Source: CAVTBX01 sp963733135
Lineage (GTDB): Bacteria > Actinomycetota > Thermoleophilia > Gaiellales > Gaiellaceae
Direction: 5' to 3'
Length of the DNA stretch: 64,000 nucleotides
NCBI GenBank assembly: GCA_963733135.1
Contig: CAVTBX010000008.1
Span: 186,001-250,000 of the forward strand
Below, piece by piece: positions 50,030-58,353 of this stretch (its first letter is position 1; every line of letters starts with the position of its first letter). The notes under the pieces were generated by a model. It searched no databases and was not told where the DNA came from. It was given only the letters and a program-made list of their open reading frames with translations. Made by a program: the position numbers and the translations under genes.

Positions 50030-51118
50030 TCAGTGTGCCAGTCCGCGTCGGACGAGAGTGGCGTCGAGGTCGCCCGGGGAGGCGGCGCCCACAAGCGCAA
50101 GCGCCTCCGCCAGCTCCAGGGTGAGCCCCGAGATCACCCGCGCGGCCCCGGCGGCGCCCCCGGTCGCGAGACCCCAGGCAACCGGCCGCCCGAGCAGCAC
50201 GGCTCGCGCGCCGAGCGCCAGCGCTCTGAGGACATCCGTGCCGCGCCGGATGCCGCCGTCGACGAGCACCTCGAGCCGGTCAGCTGCCGCCTCCACGACC
50301 TCGGGCAGCGCCTCGGCGGTCGCGATGACGCCGTCGAGCTGGCGGCCGCCGTGGTTCGAGACGACGACACCGGCCGCGCCAGCCTCGGCGCACCGCAGCG
50401 CGTCGTCGGCCCGAAGGACGCCCTTGACGAGCACGGGCAGGCCGGCGAGGTCGGCGAGCCAACCGATGTCGTCGAAGGTGATCGAGCAATCCTGGAGATT
50501 GCCCGGCGAGGCGTCCCGAACGGGCATGCCGTCCGGCGTCGAAAGGCCCGGCATGACCCAGTCGGCCGGCACCGTAAAATCCGCTCCCGGCCGGCGCTTC
50601 CAGCCAATGATCGGCGTGTCTCCGGTGAGGACGAGGGCGCGGGCACCCCCCTCCGCCGCGCGCCCGACGAGCTCAGCCGTCAGCCCGCGGTCACGCAGGA
50701 TGTAGACCTGGAACCACCAGGGAGCCTCCGACACCGCGCCCACGTCCGCAATCGGACTACTGGAACGAGTCGAGACGACGGCGAGAGTGCCTGCCGCTTC
50801 GGCCGCGCGACGCAGCTCGAGCTCGCCATCCGGGTGGAGTAGCCGCTGAAGCGCCATGGGTGCGACGAGAACCGGCGTCGAGGTGGACGTGCCCAGCACA
50901 GTCGTCGCGGTCGACACCCTCGCTACGTCCGCGAGAACACGCGGTCGGATCGCGAGCCTCTGCCAGGCCGCGACGTTCGCCGCCAGCGTGAGCTCGTCTC
51001 CGGCCCCGGCGGCGTAGTAGTCGTACGCGCCTTCGCTGAGACGCGTACGCGCTTCGCTCTCGAGCTCCTCGAGATCGAGGCGAGGCTCAGGCTCAGGGGG
51101 GCGCCCGGGGACGGCCAC
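50030..51118 (-). CDS. FMN-dependent alpha-hydroxy-acid oxidase/dehydrogenase
   Basis: A 362-residue TIM barrel of the lactate oxidase / glycolate oxidase / mandelate dehydrogenase family. GAYDYYAAGAGDELTLAANV is the N-terminal active-site segment, PVLVAPMALQRLLHPDGELE follows, LPVLVKGVLRADDALRCAEA has the FMN-contacting lysine, and VVSNHGGRQLDG holds the catalytic His and the substrate-binding Arg. DGGIRRGTDVLRALALGARA binds the FMN phosphate. Substrate and electron acceptor are unknown. The ATG at 51118 agrees with the family start. Confidence 0.92.
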   Translation of the reverse strand: MAVPGRPPEPEPRLDLEELESEARTRLSEGAYDYYAAGAGDELTLAANVAAWQRLAIRPRVLADVARVSTATTVLGTSTSTPVLVAPMALQRLLHPDGELELRRAAEAAGTLAVVSTRSSSPIADVGAVSEAPWWFQVYILRDRGLTAELVGRAAEGGARALVLTGDTPIIGWKRRPGADFTVPADWVMPGLSTPDGMPVRDASPGNLQDCSITFDDIGWLADLAGLPVLVKGVLRADDALRCAEAGAAGVVVSNHGGRQLDGVIATAEALPEVVEAAADRLEVLVDGGIRRGTDVLRALALGARAVLLGRPVAWGLATGGAAGAARVISGLTLELAEALALVGAASPGDLDATLVRRGLAH

Positions 51119-51159
51119 GAGCGGATTCTCGCGTGGCCGAAGGATGGCCCGCGTCGCTT

Positions 51160-51996
51160 TCAGACGGACCGCAAGCGGCCCGGAGTGAGACGAAGCCGAG
51201 ACGGCTCTGCGCCGGCGCGGACGAACTTGCGGGCATAGAGGCGTTCATCGGCCGCACGAAACAGCGAGAGCGCTTCCGTTCCGTCCCGCGGATAGACCGA
51301 CCAGCCGAACGTGATGCCGGTGCCGCTCGTGCGAATCACGCTCTCGAGGCGGGTCGCGAGCTGAGCGGCCTCGTCGCCGGAGCTGACCCACGTGAGAACT
51401 GCGAACTCATCGCCGCCGACCCTCGCGACCTCGTCCTCGGCCCGAAGCGACGCGCCGAGCAAGCCGCCGAGCCGCACGAGCACTTCGTTGCCCTCCGCGT
51501 GGCCGAGCTCGTCGTTGACCGATTTCAGGCCGTCCATGTCGCCGAGGAGGAGCGCGAACGGCTTGCCGGCCTCGAGCCGCCGCGCGATGGCGAGCTCGAA
51601 GGCACGAGTGTTCGGCAGCCCGGTGAGGAAGTCGCGCTCCGCGAGCATGCGGAGCCGCTCGACGAGGCCGCGGTTCTCGCTTGCGAACCAACCGACGAGC
51701 ACGCCCATTCCCGTGTAGGAGACGAGCCGGATCGCGGCGCCCATGGTCAGTGCCTCCGTGGACGGCACGTCAGGGTTCAGGACGACCCCGGCCGTGTAGA
51801 GGCCCGCGGCGAGGAGCCCAGCAACGGCGCCGATCCCCGGCCCAGAGACGAGTGCGACCAGCGCGATCGATAAGTAGTAGAAGTGCCCGGTGCCGAGACC
51901 GGGCCGCTCGAAGGTCAGGAACGCAAGAAACGTCCCTGCGTAGGTGAGCAGAGACGCAGCGATGAGGATCCGCCGATGGGACACAGCCGCACCCAC
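51160..51996 (-). CDS. membrane-bound diguanylate cyclase (GGDEF)
   Basis: Makes the second messenger cyclic di-GMP. The 278-residue protein has four or so N-terminal helices and a GGDEF domain: DFLTGLPNTRAFELAIARRL, DMDGLKSVNDELGHAEGNEV and the active-site VARVGGDEFAVL. The inhibitory I-site R-x-x-D is present five residues before GGDEF (RAED), so product feedback is expected. There is no EAL domain in the window. The start at 51996 is a GTG (VGAAVSHRR). Confidence 0.92.
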   Translation of the reverse strand: MGAAVSHRRILIAASLLTYAGTFLAFLTFERPGLGTGHFYYLSIALVALVSGPGIGAVAGLLAAGLYTAGVVLNPDVPSTEALTMGAAIRLVSYTGMGVLVGWFASENRGLVERLRMLAERDFLTGLPNTRAFELAIARRLEAGKPFALLLGDMDGLKSVNDELGHAEGNEVLVRLGGLLGASLRAEDEVARVGGDEFAVLTWVSSGDEAAQLATRLESVIRTSGTGITFGWSVYPRDGTEALSLFRAADERLYARKFVRAGAEPSRLRLTPGRLRSV

Positions 51997-52046
51997 GATC
52001 TAACGATCGAGCATTGACCGGGCGAAGGCCTCACTCGTTCGAGTGA

Positions 52047-52499
52047 TCAGACGTCGATGCGCTCGATGACGACCGGCTCGGTCGGGCGGTCACCGGCGTC
52101 GCGGTCGAGCACGGAGATCCGGTCGACCGCGTCCATCCCGTCGGTGACGCCGCCGAACACGGTGTGCTTGCCGTCCAGCCAAGGGCAGGCCTCGGCGGTG
52201 ACGATGAAAAACTGGCTTCCGTTCGTGTTCGGGCCCCGGTTCGCCATGGCGAAAGCGCCGCGGACGATCGGGCGGTCGTTCGGCTCGTCGTCAAACTCGT
52301 AGCCCGGCCCGCCGGTACCGTCACCGTCCGGGTCGCCGCCCTGGATCATGAAGTCCGGGATGACCCGGTGGAACGTGACGCCGTCGTAGAAGCCCTCGCG
52401 GGCGAGCTTGACGAAGTTCTCGACGGTCTTCGGAGCGTCCTCGTCGTAGAGCTCGGCCCCGATCGGGCCGTGGTTCGTGTGGAGCGTGAGATTGGTCAT
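52047..52499 (-). CDS. cyclophilin-type peptidyl-prolyl cis-trans isomerase
   Basis: A cytoplasmic protein-folding catalyst. The 150-residue protein is a complete cyclophilin domain: KTVENFVKLAREGFYDGVTF, FHRVIPDFMIQGGDPDGDGT (with the catalytic Arg), MANRGPNTNGSQFFIVTA and WLDGKHTVFGGVTDGMD. No signal peptide is present. The ATG at 52499 begins TNLTLHTNHGPIG, the usual start. Confidence 0.95.
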   Translation of the reverse strand: MTNLTLHTNHGPIGAELYDEDAPKTVENFVKLAREGFYDGVTFHRVIPDFMIQGGDPDGDGTGGPGYEFDDEPNDRPIVRGAFAMANRGPNTNGSQFFIVTAEACPWLDGKHTVFGGVTDGMDAVDRISVLDRDAGDRPTEPVVIERIDV

Positions 52500-52532
52500 G
52501 GCCGCACCGTAGCGACGGTGCGACCCGCCTCG

Positions 52533-52964
52533 TCACTCGACGGTCAAGGTGCCCGTCATTCCGCCGGCCGCATGGCCGGAAACGGCACAGATGAACTCGT
52601 ACTCGCCCGCTTCGAGGTCGAGATCGAGCGTCGTCGAGCCGCCTGACACGGTCTCGCTCGTCGTGCCTTCGACCGAGACGTTGTGCGGGATCGAGGCGTC
52701 GTTCGTGAACTCGATCGTGATGGGGCCGGCGGCCGCCGAGAGCTCGGTCGTGTCGAACGCGAGATCGCCGCCCGGGTCGGCCGCGAGCTGGATCGTCTCG
52801 CCGCCACCGCCGCCGTCGTCCTCCGGCTCCTCCTCGGTGGTCGTCTCGGCCGCCGTGGTCGGCTCGGCCGCGGCGCCGTCGTCGCCGTCGTCACCGCCGC
52901 AGGCAGCGACTCCAAGGGCGAGAGTGAGGATCGCGAGTACCGAAACTGCTGTGCGCACGAACAT
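52533..52964 (-). CDS. cupredoxin-like lipoprotein (plastocyanin/azurin fold)
   Basis: A 143-residue secreted copper protein candidate. The signal with lipobox LGVAAC is followed by an acidic/threonine-rich linker. The cupredoxin domain has FTNDASIPHNVSVEG with the first Cu ligand (His), and EYEFICAVSGHAAGGMTG with Cys, His and Met in the C-x4-H-x4-M layout of a blue copper site. The ATG at 52964 gives the signal peptide; the longer frame upstream overlaps the divergent phosphatase gene. It could carry electrons at the cell surface, or bind copper (inference). Confidence 0.85.
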   Translation of the reverse strand: MFVRTAVSVLAILTLALGVAACGGDDGDDGAAAEPTTAAETTTEEEPEDDGGGGGETIQLAADPGGDLAFDTTELSAAAGPITIEFTNDASIPHNVSVEGTTSETVSGGSTTLDLDLEAGEYEFICAVSGHAAGGMTGTLTVE

Positions 52965-53039
52965 GCGGCTCCTTCCGAACGGGTCGCCCGACAGTTCGAT
53001 CCTAGCCCGCAATCGGATTGCGGACGGTACGGTGCCGGC

Positions 53040-54689
53040 GTGCCAGAGCTCCTCATCGGCCCGCTCGTCCGCCACGTCGGCTCGACCGACGCGACCGTCT
53101 GGGTCGAAACGGACGGCCCGTGCGAGGTCGTGGTCCTCGGGACGAGCTCACGGACTTTCCACGTGGCGGGCCACCACTACGGGCTCGTCTGTGTCGAAGG
53201 ACTCGACCCGGGCCGCCGCTACCCATACGAGGTCGCTCTCGACGGACGCACCGTGTGGCCGGAACCCGGCTCGAGGTTTCCGCCGAGCTCGTTCCAGACG
53301 ATCGGCTCGGATCACGGCCTCAAGGTCCTGTTCGGCTCCTGCCGCGTGTCAGCGCCGCACGAGCCGCCCTACACGCTCTCGCCGGAAGACGACAAGCGCG
53401 CCTACGGCGTGGACGCGCTCTGGGCCTACACCCGTCGCATGGCGCAGGCCCCGCAGGAGGAATGGCCGCACGCGATCATCCTCCTCGGCGATCAGGTGTA
53501 TGCAGACGACGTCCCTCCGAAGACGCTGGCGCGGATTCGGGCTCGCCGGGACACGACGAAGACGCCCGGCGAGGAGATCGCCGACTTCGAGGAGTACACG
53601 TGGCTCTACTCGGAGGCCTGGACGGACCCGACGATTCGCTGGCTCCTCGCGAATGTCTCGAGCGCGATGCTCTTCGACGACCACGACGTCCACGACGATT
53701 GGAACATCTCGGATGCCTGGGTGGAGGAGATGCGCGAAAAGCCCTGGTGGCAGAATCGGATCGCGGGGGCCTTCGCGTCGTACTGGATCTACCAGGACCT
53801 CGGGAACCTCTCGCCCGCCGAGCTGGCCGAGGACGAGCTGCTTCCGCGCGTCCGCGAGGCCGAGGACGGCTGGCCGCTGCTCCAGGAGTTCGCACTCAAC
53901 TCGGATCGCGAGCCGAACGGCACCCGCTGGAGCTTCTGCCGGGACTTCGGTCGTACACGACTGATTGCCGTGGACTGCCGCGCCGGCCGGGTGCTCGACC
54001 CCGGCGCACGCCGGCTCGTGGACGACGAGGAGTGGGATTGGATCGTCGAGCACGCGAAGGGGGAGTTCGACCACGTCCTGATCGCTATGTCCGACCCGTT
54101 CATCCTCCCGCACGGGGTTCACGAGACCCAGGCCTGGAGCGAGGCGGTGTGCGACGGCGCCTGGGGCTCGTCGTTCGCACGGATCGGCGAGAAGCTGCGC
54201 CGAAACGTCGACCTCGACCACTGGGCCGCATTCCAATCCTCGTTCCGGGCACTCTCGGAGCTTCTAACGGATCTGGCCTCGGGCAAAGGTGGAGCCGCTC
54301 CCGCCTCCGTCGTCGCCCTCTCGGGCGACGTCCACAACGCGTATCTCGCCGAGCTCGCCTTCTCACGCGACGACGGCGTCACCAGCCCCGTCTACCAGGC
54401 TGTCTGCTCTCCGTACCGCAACCCGCTGAGCGCTTCCGAGCGTCGCGCACAGCGGTTCGGGTGGACGCGGACTGGCCGGGTCATTGGAAGCGTGCTGGCG
54501 CGAGCCGCCGGCGTGGCGCCACCGCCGATCCGCTGGCGGTTCCTCGAGGGCCCGCACTTCCGAAACCAGATCGGGACGCTCAAGCTCGACGGCCGGCGCG
54601 CCCGGGCCCGTCTCGAGACTGTGGAGAGCTGGGATGGCGACGGCGAGCCACCCGAGCTCGAGCTCGCCTTCGAACGCCGACTGGCCTGA
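53040..54689 (+). CDS. PhoD-like phosphatase/phosphodiesterase
   Basis: A 549-residue metallophosphatase of the alkaline phosphatase D family. The N-terminal beta domain (VGSTDATVWVETDGPCEVVV) is followed by the metallophosphatase domain: VLFGSCRVSAPHEPPYTLSP, AIILLGDQVYADDV (Asp metal ligand), MLFDDHDVHDDWNISDAW (metal-binding His/Asp/Asn) and VVALSGDVHNAYLAELAF (His). There is no signal peptide from the GTG at 53040, so an intracellular location or another export route is implied; the longer frame upstream is in the cupredoxin gene and not credible. Confidence 0.88.
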   Translation: MPELLIGPLVRHVGSTDATVWVETDGPCEVVVLGTSSRTFHVAGHHYGLVCVEGLDPGRRYPYEVALDGRTVWPEPGSRFPPSSFQTIGSDHGLKVLFGSCRVSAPHEPPYTLSPEDDKRAYGVDALWAYTRRMAQAPQEEWPHAIILLGDQVYADDVPPKTLARIRARRDTTKTPGEEIADFEEYTWLYSEAWTDPTIRWLLANVSSAMLFDDHDVHDDWNISDAWVEEMREKPWWQNRIAGAFASYWIYQDLGNLSPAELAEDELLPRVREAEDGWPLLQEFALNSDREPNGTRWSFCRDFGRTRLIAVDCRAGRVLDPGARRLVDDEEWDWIVEHAKGEFDHVLIAMSDPFILPHGVHETQAWSEAVCDGAWGSSFARIGEKLRRNVDLDHWAAFQSSFRALSELLTDLASGKGGAAPASVVALSGDVHNAYLAELAFSRDDGVTSPVYQAVCSPYRNPLSASERRAQRFGWTRTGRVIGSVLARAAGVAPPPIRWRFLEGPHFRNQIGTLKLDGRRARARLETVESWDGDGEPPELELAFERRLA

Positions 54690-54756
54690 CCGCTGTCGTT
54701 TCCGGCCGGCCATGCCCGGGGGGGCAGGCCCCAGGCCACGGCCTAAGGCGACAGGT

Positions 54757-55512
54757 CTAGCGCTCGACCTGCGAGCCGCCGACGATCGCGTCGCGGCCGT
54801 CTCCGTAGCGCACCCACGCCTTGTGACCGCCGTCGTAGTCCGGCGCCCAGAGGACGAGCGTTGCCTCCTCGCCACGTACGCGGCAGGGCTCGGAGGACTC
54901 CCCGTCGAGCCCGCGCCAGATCCTGACGAACGGGTTTTGCTCCCATTCATCGCCGATCGTGGTCGGCTCCTTGTGGCCGGGATGGACGCGCGTGCCGGGG
55001 TCGAGCTGCATGAGCCGATCCATGATCGACGCCTTGAGCTCCTCGAAGCTGCCCCCGCCCGTGCCGCCCACGGTGCCCTTGAAGAGAACGTCGGCCGTGA
55101 GGCAATCGGTCTCGTCGACGAGGAGCGCGAGATGGTCGTGGCAATGGCCGGGCGTGTCGAGCGCGCGCACGGCGAGCGCACCCGATACCACCGTCTCTCC
55201 GTCCGCCAGCGGCTCGGCGCCGAGACTCTCGGCCCCGGCCGGATGGGCGAGGGTCGGCACGCCGTAGCGCTCAGCGAGCTCGCGCACGCCCTCGACGTGG
55301 TCGGGATGCGAGTGCGTGACGAGCACGTGGCTGATCTCGATGCCGTCGCGCTCCACCCGCTCGACGAGGGGATCGAGGACGCCGTTCCCGTCCACGAAGA
55401 ACCCGCTTCCGCCCGGCCTCTCGGCCACGAGGTACGCGTTCGAAAGCCAGTCCGGATGCTCTGTGCGCTCGAGGATCACGACCGCTGAGAACGTGCCGCC
55501 TCGCGTCGGCAC
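54757..55512 (-). CDS. MBL-fold metallo-hydrolase
   Basis: A 251-residue metallo-beta-lactamase-fold protein. The zinc-binding motif is VLVTHSHPDHVEGVRELAER (H-x-H-x-D-H), with later ligands in DTPGHCHDHLALL and VHPGHKEPTTIGDEW. The C-terminal region (ATLVLWAPDYDGGHKAWVRY) is an added domain. Such proteins include glyoxalase II-like and other hydrolases; the substrate is not known. The start may be the GTG at 55512 or an in-frame GTG eleven codons later. Confidence 0.88.
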   Translation of the reverse strand: MPTRGGTFSAVVILERTEHPDWLSNAYLVAERPGGSGFFVDGNGVLDPLVERVERDGIEISHVLVTHSHPDHVEGVRELAERYGVPTLAHPAGAESLGAEPLADGETVVSGALAVRALDTPGHCHDHLALLVDETDCLTADVLFKGTVGGTGGGSFEELKASIMDRLMQLDPGTRVHPGHKEPTTIGDEWEQNPFVRIWRGLDGESSEPCRVRGEEATLVLWAPDYDGGHKAWVRYGDGRDAIVGGSQVER

Positions 55513-55535
55513 TCCATAGAAATCGCGCGAAGAAC

Positions 55536-55555
55536 GGAACCGTGTGGGCGGTTCC
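55536..55555. terminator. hairpin between ADH and MBL genes
   Basis: GGAACCG (55536-55542) pairs with CGGTTCC (55549-55555) around a six-base loop, within a region that also has TCGCGCGAA direct repeats. It lies downstream of the leftward alcohol dehydrogenase gene. Confidence 0.45.
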
Positions 55556-55633
55556 TCCGTGCGAATCGCGCGAAAGGCGGCACGATTCGCCCAGCCGCGC
55601 CGCGGCCTCCGGCGGCGCGATCTCCCCGGCCGC

Positions 55634-56749
55634 TCACGCGGCCTCCCCGAACCGGATCACGCTTCGGATGCCGTCCTGGGCCTCCATCAGCTCGAAGCCG
55701 CGGTTGACCTCGTCGAGCGTGAGGGTGTGCGAGAGGCAGACGTCGACGTCGATCCTTCCGGCCAGCCAGAGGTCGACGTACTCGGGTACCTGGTCGCGAC
55801 CCTTGACGCCGCCGAAGGACGAGCCGGCCACCCGGCGGCCCGTGATGAGGAACCGCGGCACGATGTCGAGCGTCTCGCCCTTGCCGGCCACGCCGGCGAC
55901 CGTGCAGAGCCCCCAGCCCATACGGGCGCTCTCGACCGCCTGGCGCATGACCGCAACGTTGCCCGTCGCCTCGAACGTGTAGTCGGCGCCGAAGCCGTCG
56001 GTCAGCTCGAGAATCCGCTCCACGGCGTCCTCCCCGCCGATGAACGTCTCCGTCGCGCCCTGCTTCTCGGCGAGCTCGAGCCGCTCCTCGGAGAGATCGA
56101 TGCAGACGATCCGCTCGGCGTCGCTCAGGCGGCAGCCGGCGACGGCGCCGAGCCCGACCATCCCGGCCCCGAAGACGACGCAGGTCGAGCCCGCCTCGAC
56201 CTTGGCCGTGTTCAGCGCCGCGCCGAGACCCGTCGAGAGCCCGCAGGCGAAAAGTGCGGCTCCGTCGAGCGGCGCCTCCGGGTTCACCTTGGCGAGCGCG
56301 ATCTCGGGCATGACCGTGTACTCCGCGAACGTCGACGTACCCATGAAGTGGCGGACCGGCTCGCCGTCGCGCGAGAGCCGCGTCGTCCCGTCCGGAAGAA
56401 GGCCTTTGCCCTGCATGTCGCGGATCGCCAGGCAGAGGTTTGTGCGGTCGCTCCGGCAATGGATGCACTCGCGGCATTGGGGCGAGAAGAGCGTCACGAC
56501 GTGATCGCCCGGCTCGAGCGATGTGATGCCGTCGCCGACTCGCTCGACCACGCCTGCTCCCTCGTGTCCGAGGACGGTCGGCGCATACCCGGACGGGTCG
56601 GCCCCCGAGGCCGTGTAGAGATCGGTATGACAGACACCGCAGGCGACGAGCCGAACCAGCACCTCACCGGCTTCGGGCTCTGCGAGCTCGAGCACCTGGA
56701 CTTCGAGCGGTGACCCGAACTCCTCGAGGACGGCGGCGCGAATCTTCAC
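55634..56749 (-). CDS. zinc-dependent alcohol dehydrogenase (class III/mycothiol type)
   Basis: A 371-residue medium-chain dehydrogenase. The catalytic zinc ligands are in VACGVCHTDLYTASG and VLGHEGAGVVERVGDG; structural zinc in CRECIHCRSDRTNLC. The Rossmann motif is VVFGAGMVGLGAVAG, followed by IDLSEERLELAEKQGAT. The overall form resembles S-(hydroxymethyl)glutathione/mycothiol dehydrogenases and related NAD-dependent alcohol dehydrogenases in actinobacteria. Substrate choice cannot be fixed from sequence. Element E2 lies 60 bases upstream of its start. Confidence 0.92.
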   Translation of the reverse strand: MKIRAAVLEEFGSPLEVQVLELAEPEAGEVLVRLVACGVCHTDLYTASGADPSGYAPTVLGHEGAGVVERVGDGITSLEPGDHVVTLFSPQCRECIHCRSDRTNLCLAIRDMQGKGLLPDGTTRLSRDGEPVRHFMGTSTFAEYTVMPEIALAKVNPEAPLDGAALFACGLSTGLGAALNTAKVEAGSTCVVFGAGMVGLGAVAGCRLSDAERIVCIDLSEERLELAEKQGATETFIGGEDAVERILELTDGFGADYTFEATGNVAVMRQAVESARMGWGLCTVAGVAGKGETLDIVPRFLITGRRVAGSSFGGVKGRDQVPEYVDLWLAGRIDVDVCLSHTLTLDEVNRGFELMEAQDGIRSVIRFGEAA

Positions 56750-56809
56750 GGCGCGAGGCTACTTGCTGGAAATGCAGACTGCATACCCAATGGCGGCCGA
56801 GCAGCCACC

Positions 56810-56976
56810 AGAGGCTTGATGTGGGTTAGGAGTGGCTTCGGGGAAGGCATGCGACAAGCAACGCGGTCGACTCGATCGGCGGCAAGGCTGGACAGCCTTG
56901 GTGCCGAGCGAGGCGGCCGCGGTGCGCCGCGCGCAGGCCACCATCCGGAGGTGCTCGTAACCCGCATCAAGCCTCT
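56810..56976. repeat. family-B palindromic element E2 (167 bp)
   Basis: Left end AGAGGCTTGATGTGGGTTA matches the complement of the right end at 56961-56976 (one mismatch in the first 16 bases). The interior is self-complementary: GGCAAGGCTG / CAGCCTTGGT and CTCGATCGGC / GCCGAGCGAG near the middle. It is almost the same length as E1, with the same outer 12 bases but a different interior. The right arm overlaps the start of the NYN gene. Confidence 0.8.
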
Positions 56977-57307
56977 AGTCCTCGTCGATGCGGAGAACGT
57001 GCGCCGCTCGACCTGGCCCAATGTGGGCCCCGAGGAGCTCGTTCACCTGGTCGGCCGGTGGTCGGAGGCAAAGGGGCTCTCAGCACGCATCGTCTTCGAC
57101 GGGCGTGCGCCCGCCGGCGCCGTCGGCACGGAGAACGAGACGGCCGACGACCTGATCGCACGGGAGGCCGGCGAGCTCACCGAGCGGGGCGAGCGCTATT
57201 GGCTCGTCACGTCCGACCGCGGGCTTCGGGCGCGTGCGGGGCCGGGAGCCGAGCAGGTCGTTGGCGGCGGCGCGTTCGTCCGCGAGCTCTTGGCGCTCGA
57301 CGGCTAG
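56951..57307 (+). CDS. NYN-domain (PIN-like) nuclease-type protein
   Basis: A 118-residue protein of the NYN/YacP-like group, a PIN-like RNase fold. LVLVDAENVRRSTWPN has the first acidic residue, then FDGRAPAGAVG, ETADDLIAREAGELTERGER and YWLVTSDRGLRARAG with the remaining Asp residues of the active site. Relatives take part in RNA processing. The family begins about at VLVDAENV; the nearest start is the GTG at 56951, which lies inside the right arm of element E2, so the first residues (VLVTRIKPL) are encoded by the repeat. Confidence 0.8.
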   Translation: MLVTRIKPLVLVDAENVRRSTWPNVGPEELVHLVGRWSEAKGLSARIVFDGRAPAGAVGTENETADDLIAREAGELTERGERYWLVTSDRGLRARAGPGAEQVVGGGAFVRELLALDG

Positions 57308-57318
57308 GGTTCCGCGCC

Positions 57319-58353
57319 GTGGAGCCCTGGTCGCACGACTTCGCCGGTCGCGTCGAAGAGCACGTCTTCGAGAGCGAGGCGCTGCGCGCCAATCCGCTAG
57401 GCGACCCAAGCGCCCGACCACTACAGGTCTACGTCCCGCCCGGCTACGAGGACGACCCCGAGCGCCGCTATCCATCGGTGTACGTCCTCCAGGGCTACAC
57501 CGGCCACATCAAGATGTGGCGCAACCGCTCCCCGTTTCGGAAGCCGTTCCCGGAGACGGCGGACGAGGGCATGGCAGCCGGTGAGATCCCGCCGTGCATC
57601 CTCGTCTATGTTGACGCCTGGACGGCGTACGGCGGCAGCCAGTTCGTCGACTCGCCCGGAACCGGGCGGTACCACACGTACCTCTGTGACGAGATCGTCC
57701 CGTTCGTGGACGAGCGCTACCGAACCCTTGCCGCGCCCGAGCACCGCGGCGTCTCGGGCAAGTCGAGCGGCGGCTTCGGCGCCCTCATCACGCCCATGCT
57801 CCGTCCCGACCTCTTCGGCGGCCTCGCGAGCCACGCGGGCGATTCGCTCTACGAGCACTGCTACATCCAGGAGTTCGGCCGCTGCGTGCGCGCGCTCCGC
57901 GACCACTACGACGGCTCCTACGAGCGGTTCTGGGAGGACTTCCGCTCGCGCCCGCCGATGAGCAAGGAGTCCGACAACTCCCTGCTCATGGTCTACGGCG
58001 TGTCCGCTGCATTCTCGGCCGACGAGGACGGGACGGTCAGGCTCCCGTTCGAGGTCGAGAGCGGCCGGCTCATCCCCGAGCTCTGGGAGCGCTGGCTCGC
58101 CTGGGATCCCGTGCGGATGATCCCGCGCTATGCGGATGCCCTCCGGGGCCTGAAGGCGATCTACCTGGACGGCGGCACGCGCGACGAGTGGTACCTCGAC
58201 CTCGGGGCCGTGGCCGTTCGGGACGAGCTCGCGTCGATCGGCGTCACCGACGTCGCGCTGGAGATCTTCGACGCCACCCACATGGGCATCGACTACCGCT
58301 ACCCGACCGGCCTCCGCTACCTGGCCGAGCGGCTCTCTTCGTCAGAAGGCTAA
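57319..58353 (+). CDS. alpha/beta-hydrolase, esterase D/EstA-like
   Basis: A 344-residue esterase. PLQVYVPPGYEDDPERRYPS, then VYVLQGYTGHIKMWRNR, lead to the nucleophile elbow GVSGKSSGGFGAL (Ser in G-K-S-S-G). The Asp and His of the triad are probably in YLDGGTRDEW and FDATHMGIDYRYP. The family includes S-formylglutathione hydrolase-like and mycolyltransferase-like esterases, but this protein has no signal peptide. The start is GTG at 57319, 11 bases after the NYN stop, so the two genes may form an operon. Confidence 0.88.
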   Translation: MEPWSHDFAGRVEEHVFESEALRANPLGDPSARPLQVYVPPGYEDDPERRYPSVYVLQGYTGHIKMWRNRSPFRKPFPETADEGMAAGEIPPCILVYVDAWTAYGGSQFVDSPGTGRYHTYLCDEIVPFVDERYRTLAAPEHRGVSGKSSGGFGALITPMLRPDLFGGLASHAGDSLYEHCYIQEFGRCVRALRDHYDGSYERFWEDFRSRPPMSKESDNSLLMVYGVSAAFSADEDGTVRLPFEVESGRLIPELWERWLAWDPVRMIPRYADALRGLKAIYLDGGTRDEWYLDLGAVAVRDELASIGVTDVALEIFDATHMGIDYRYPTGLRYLAERLSSSEG

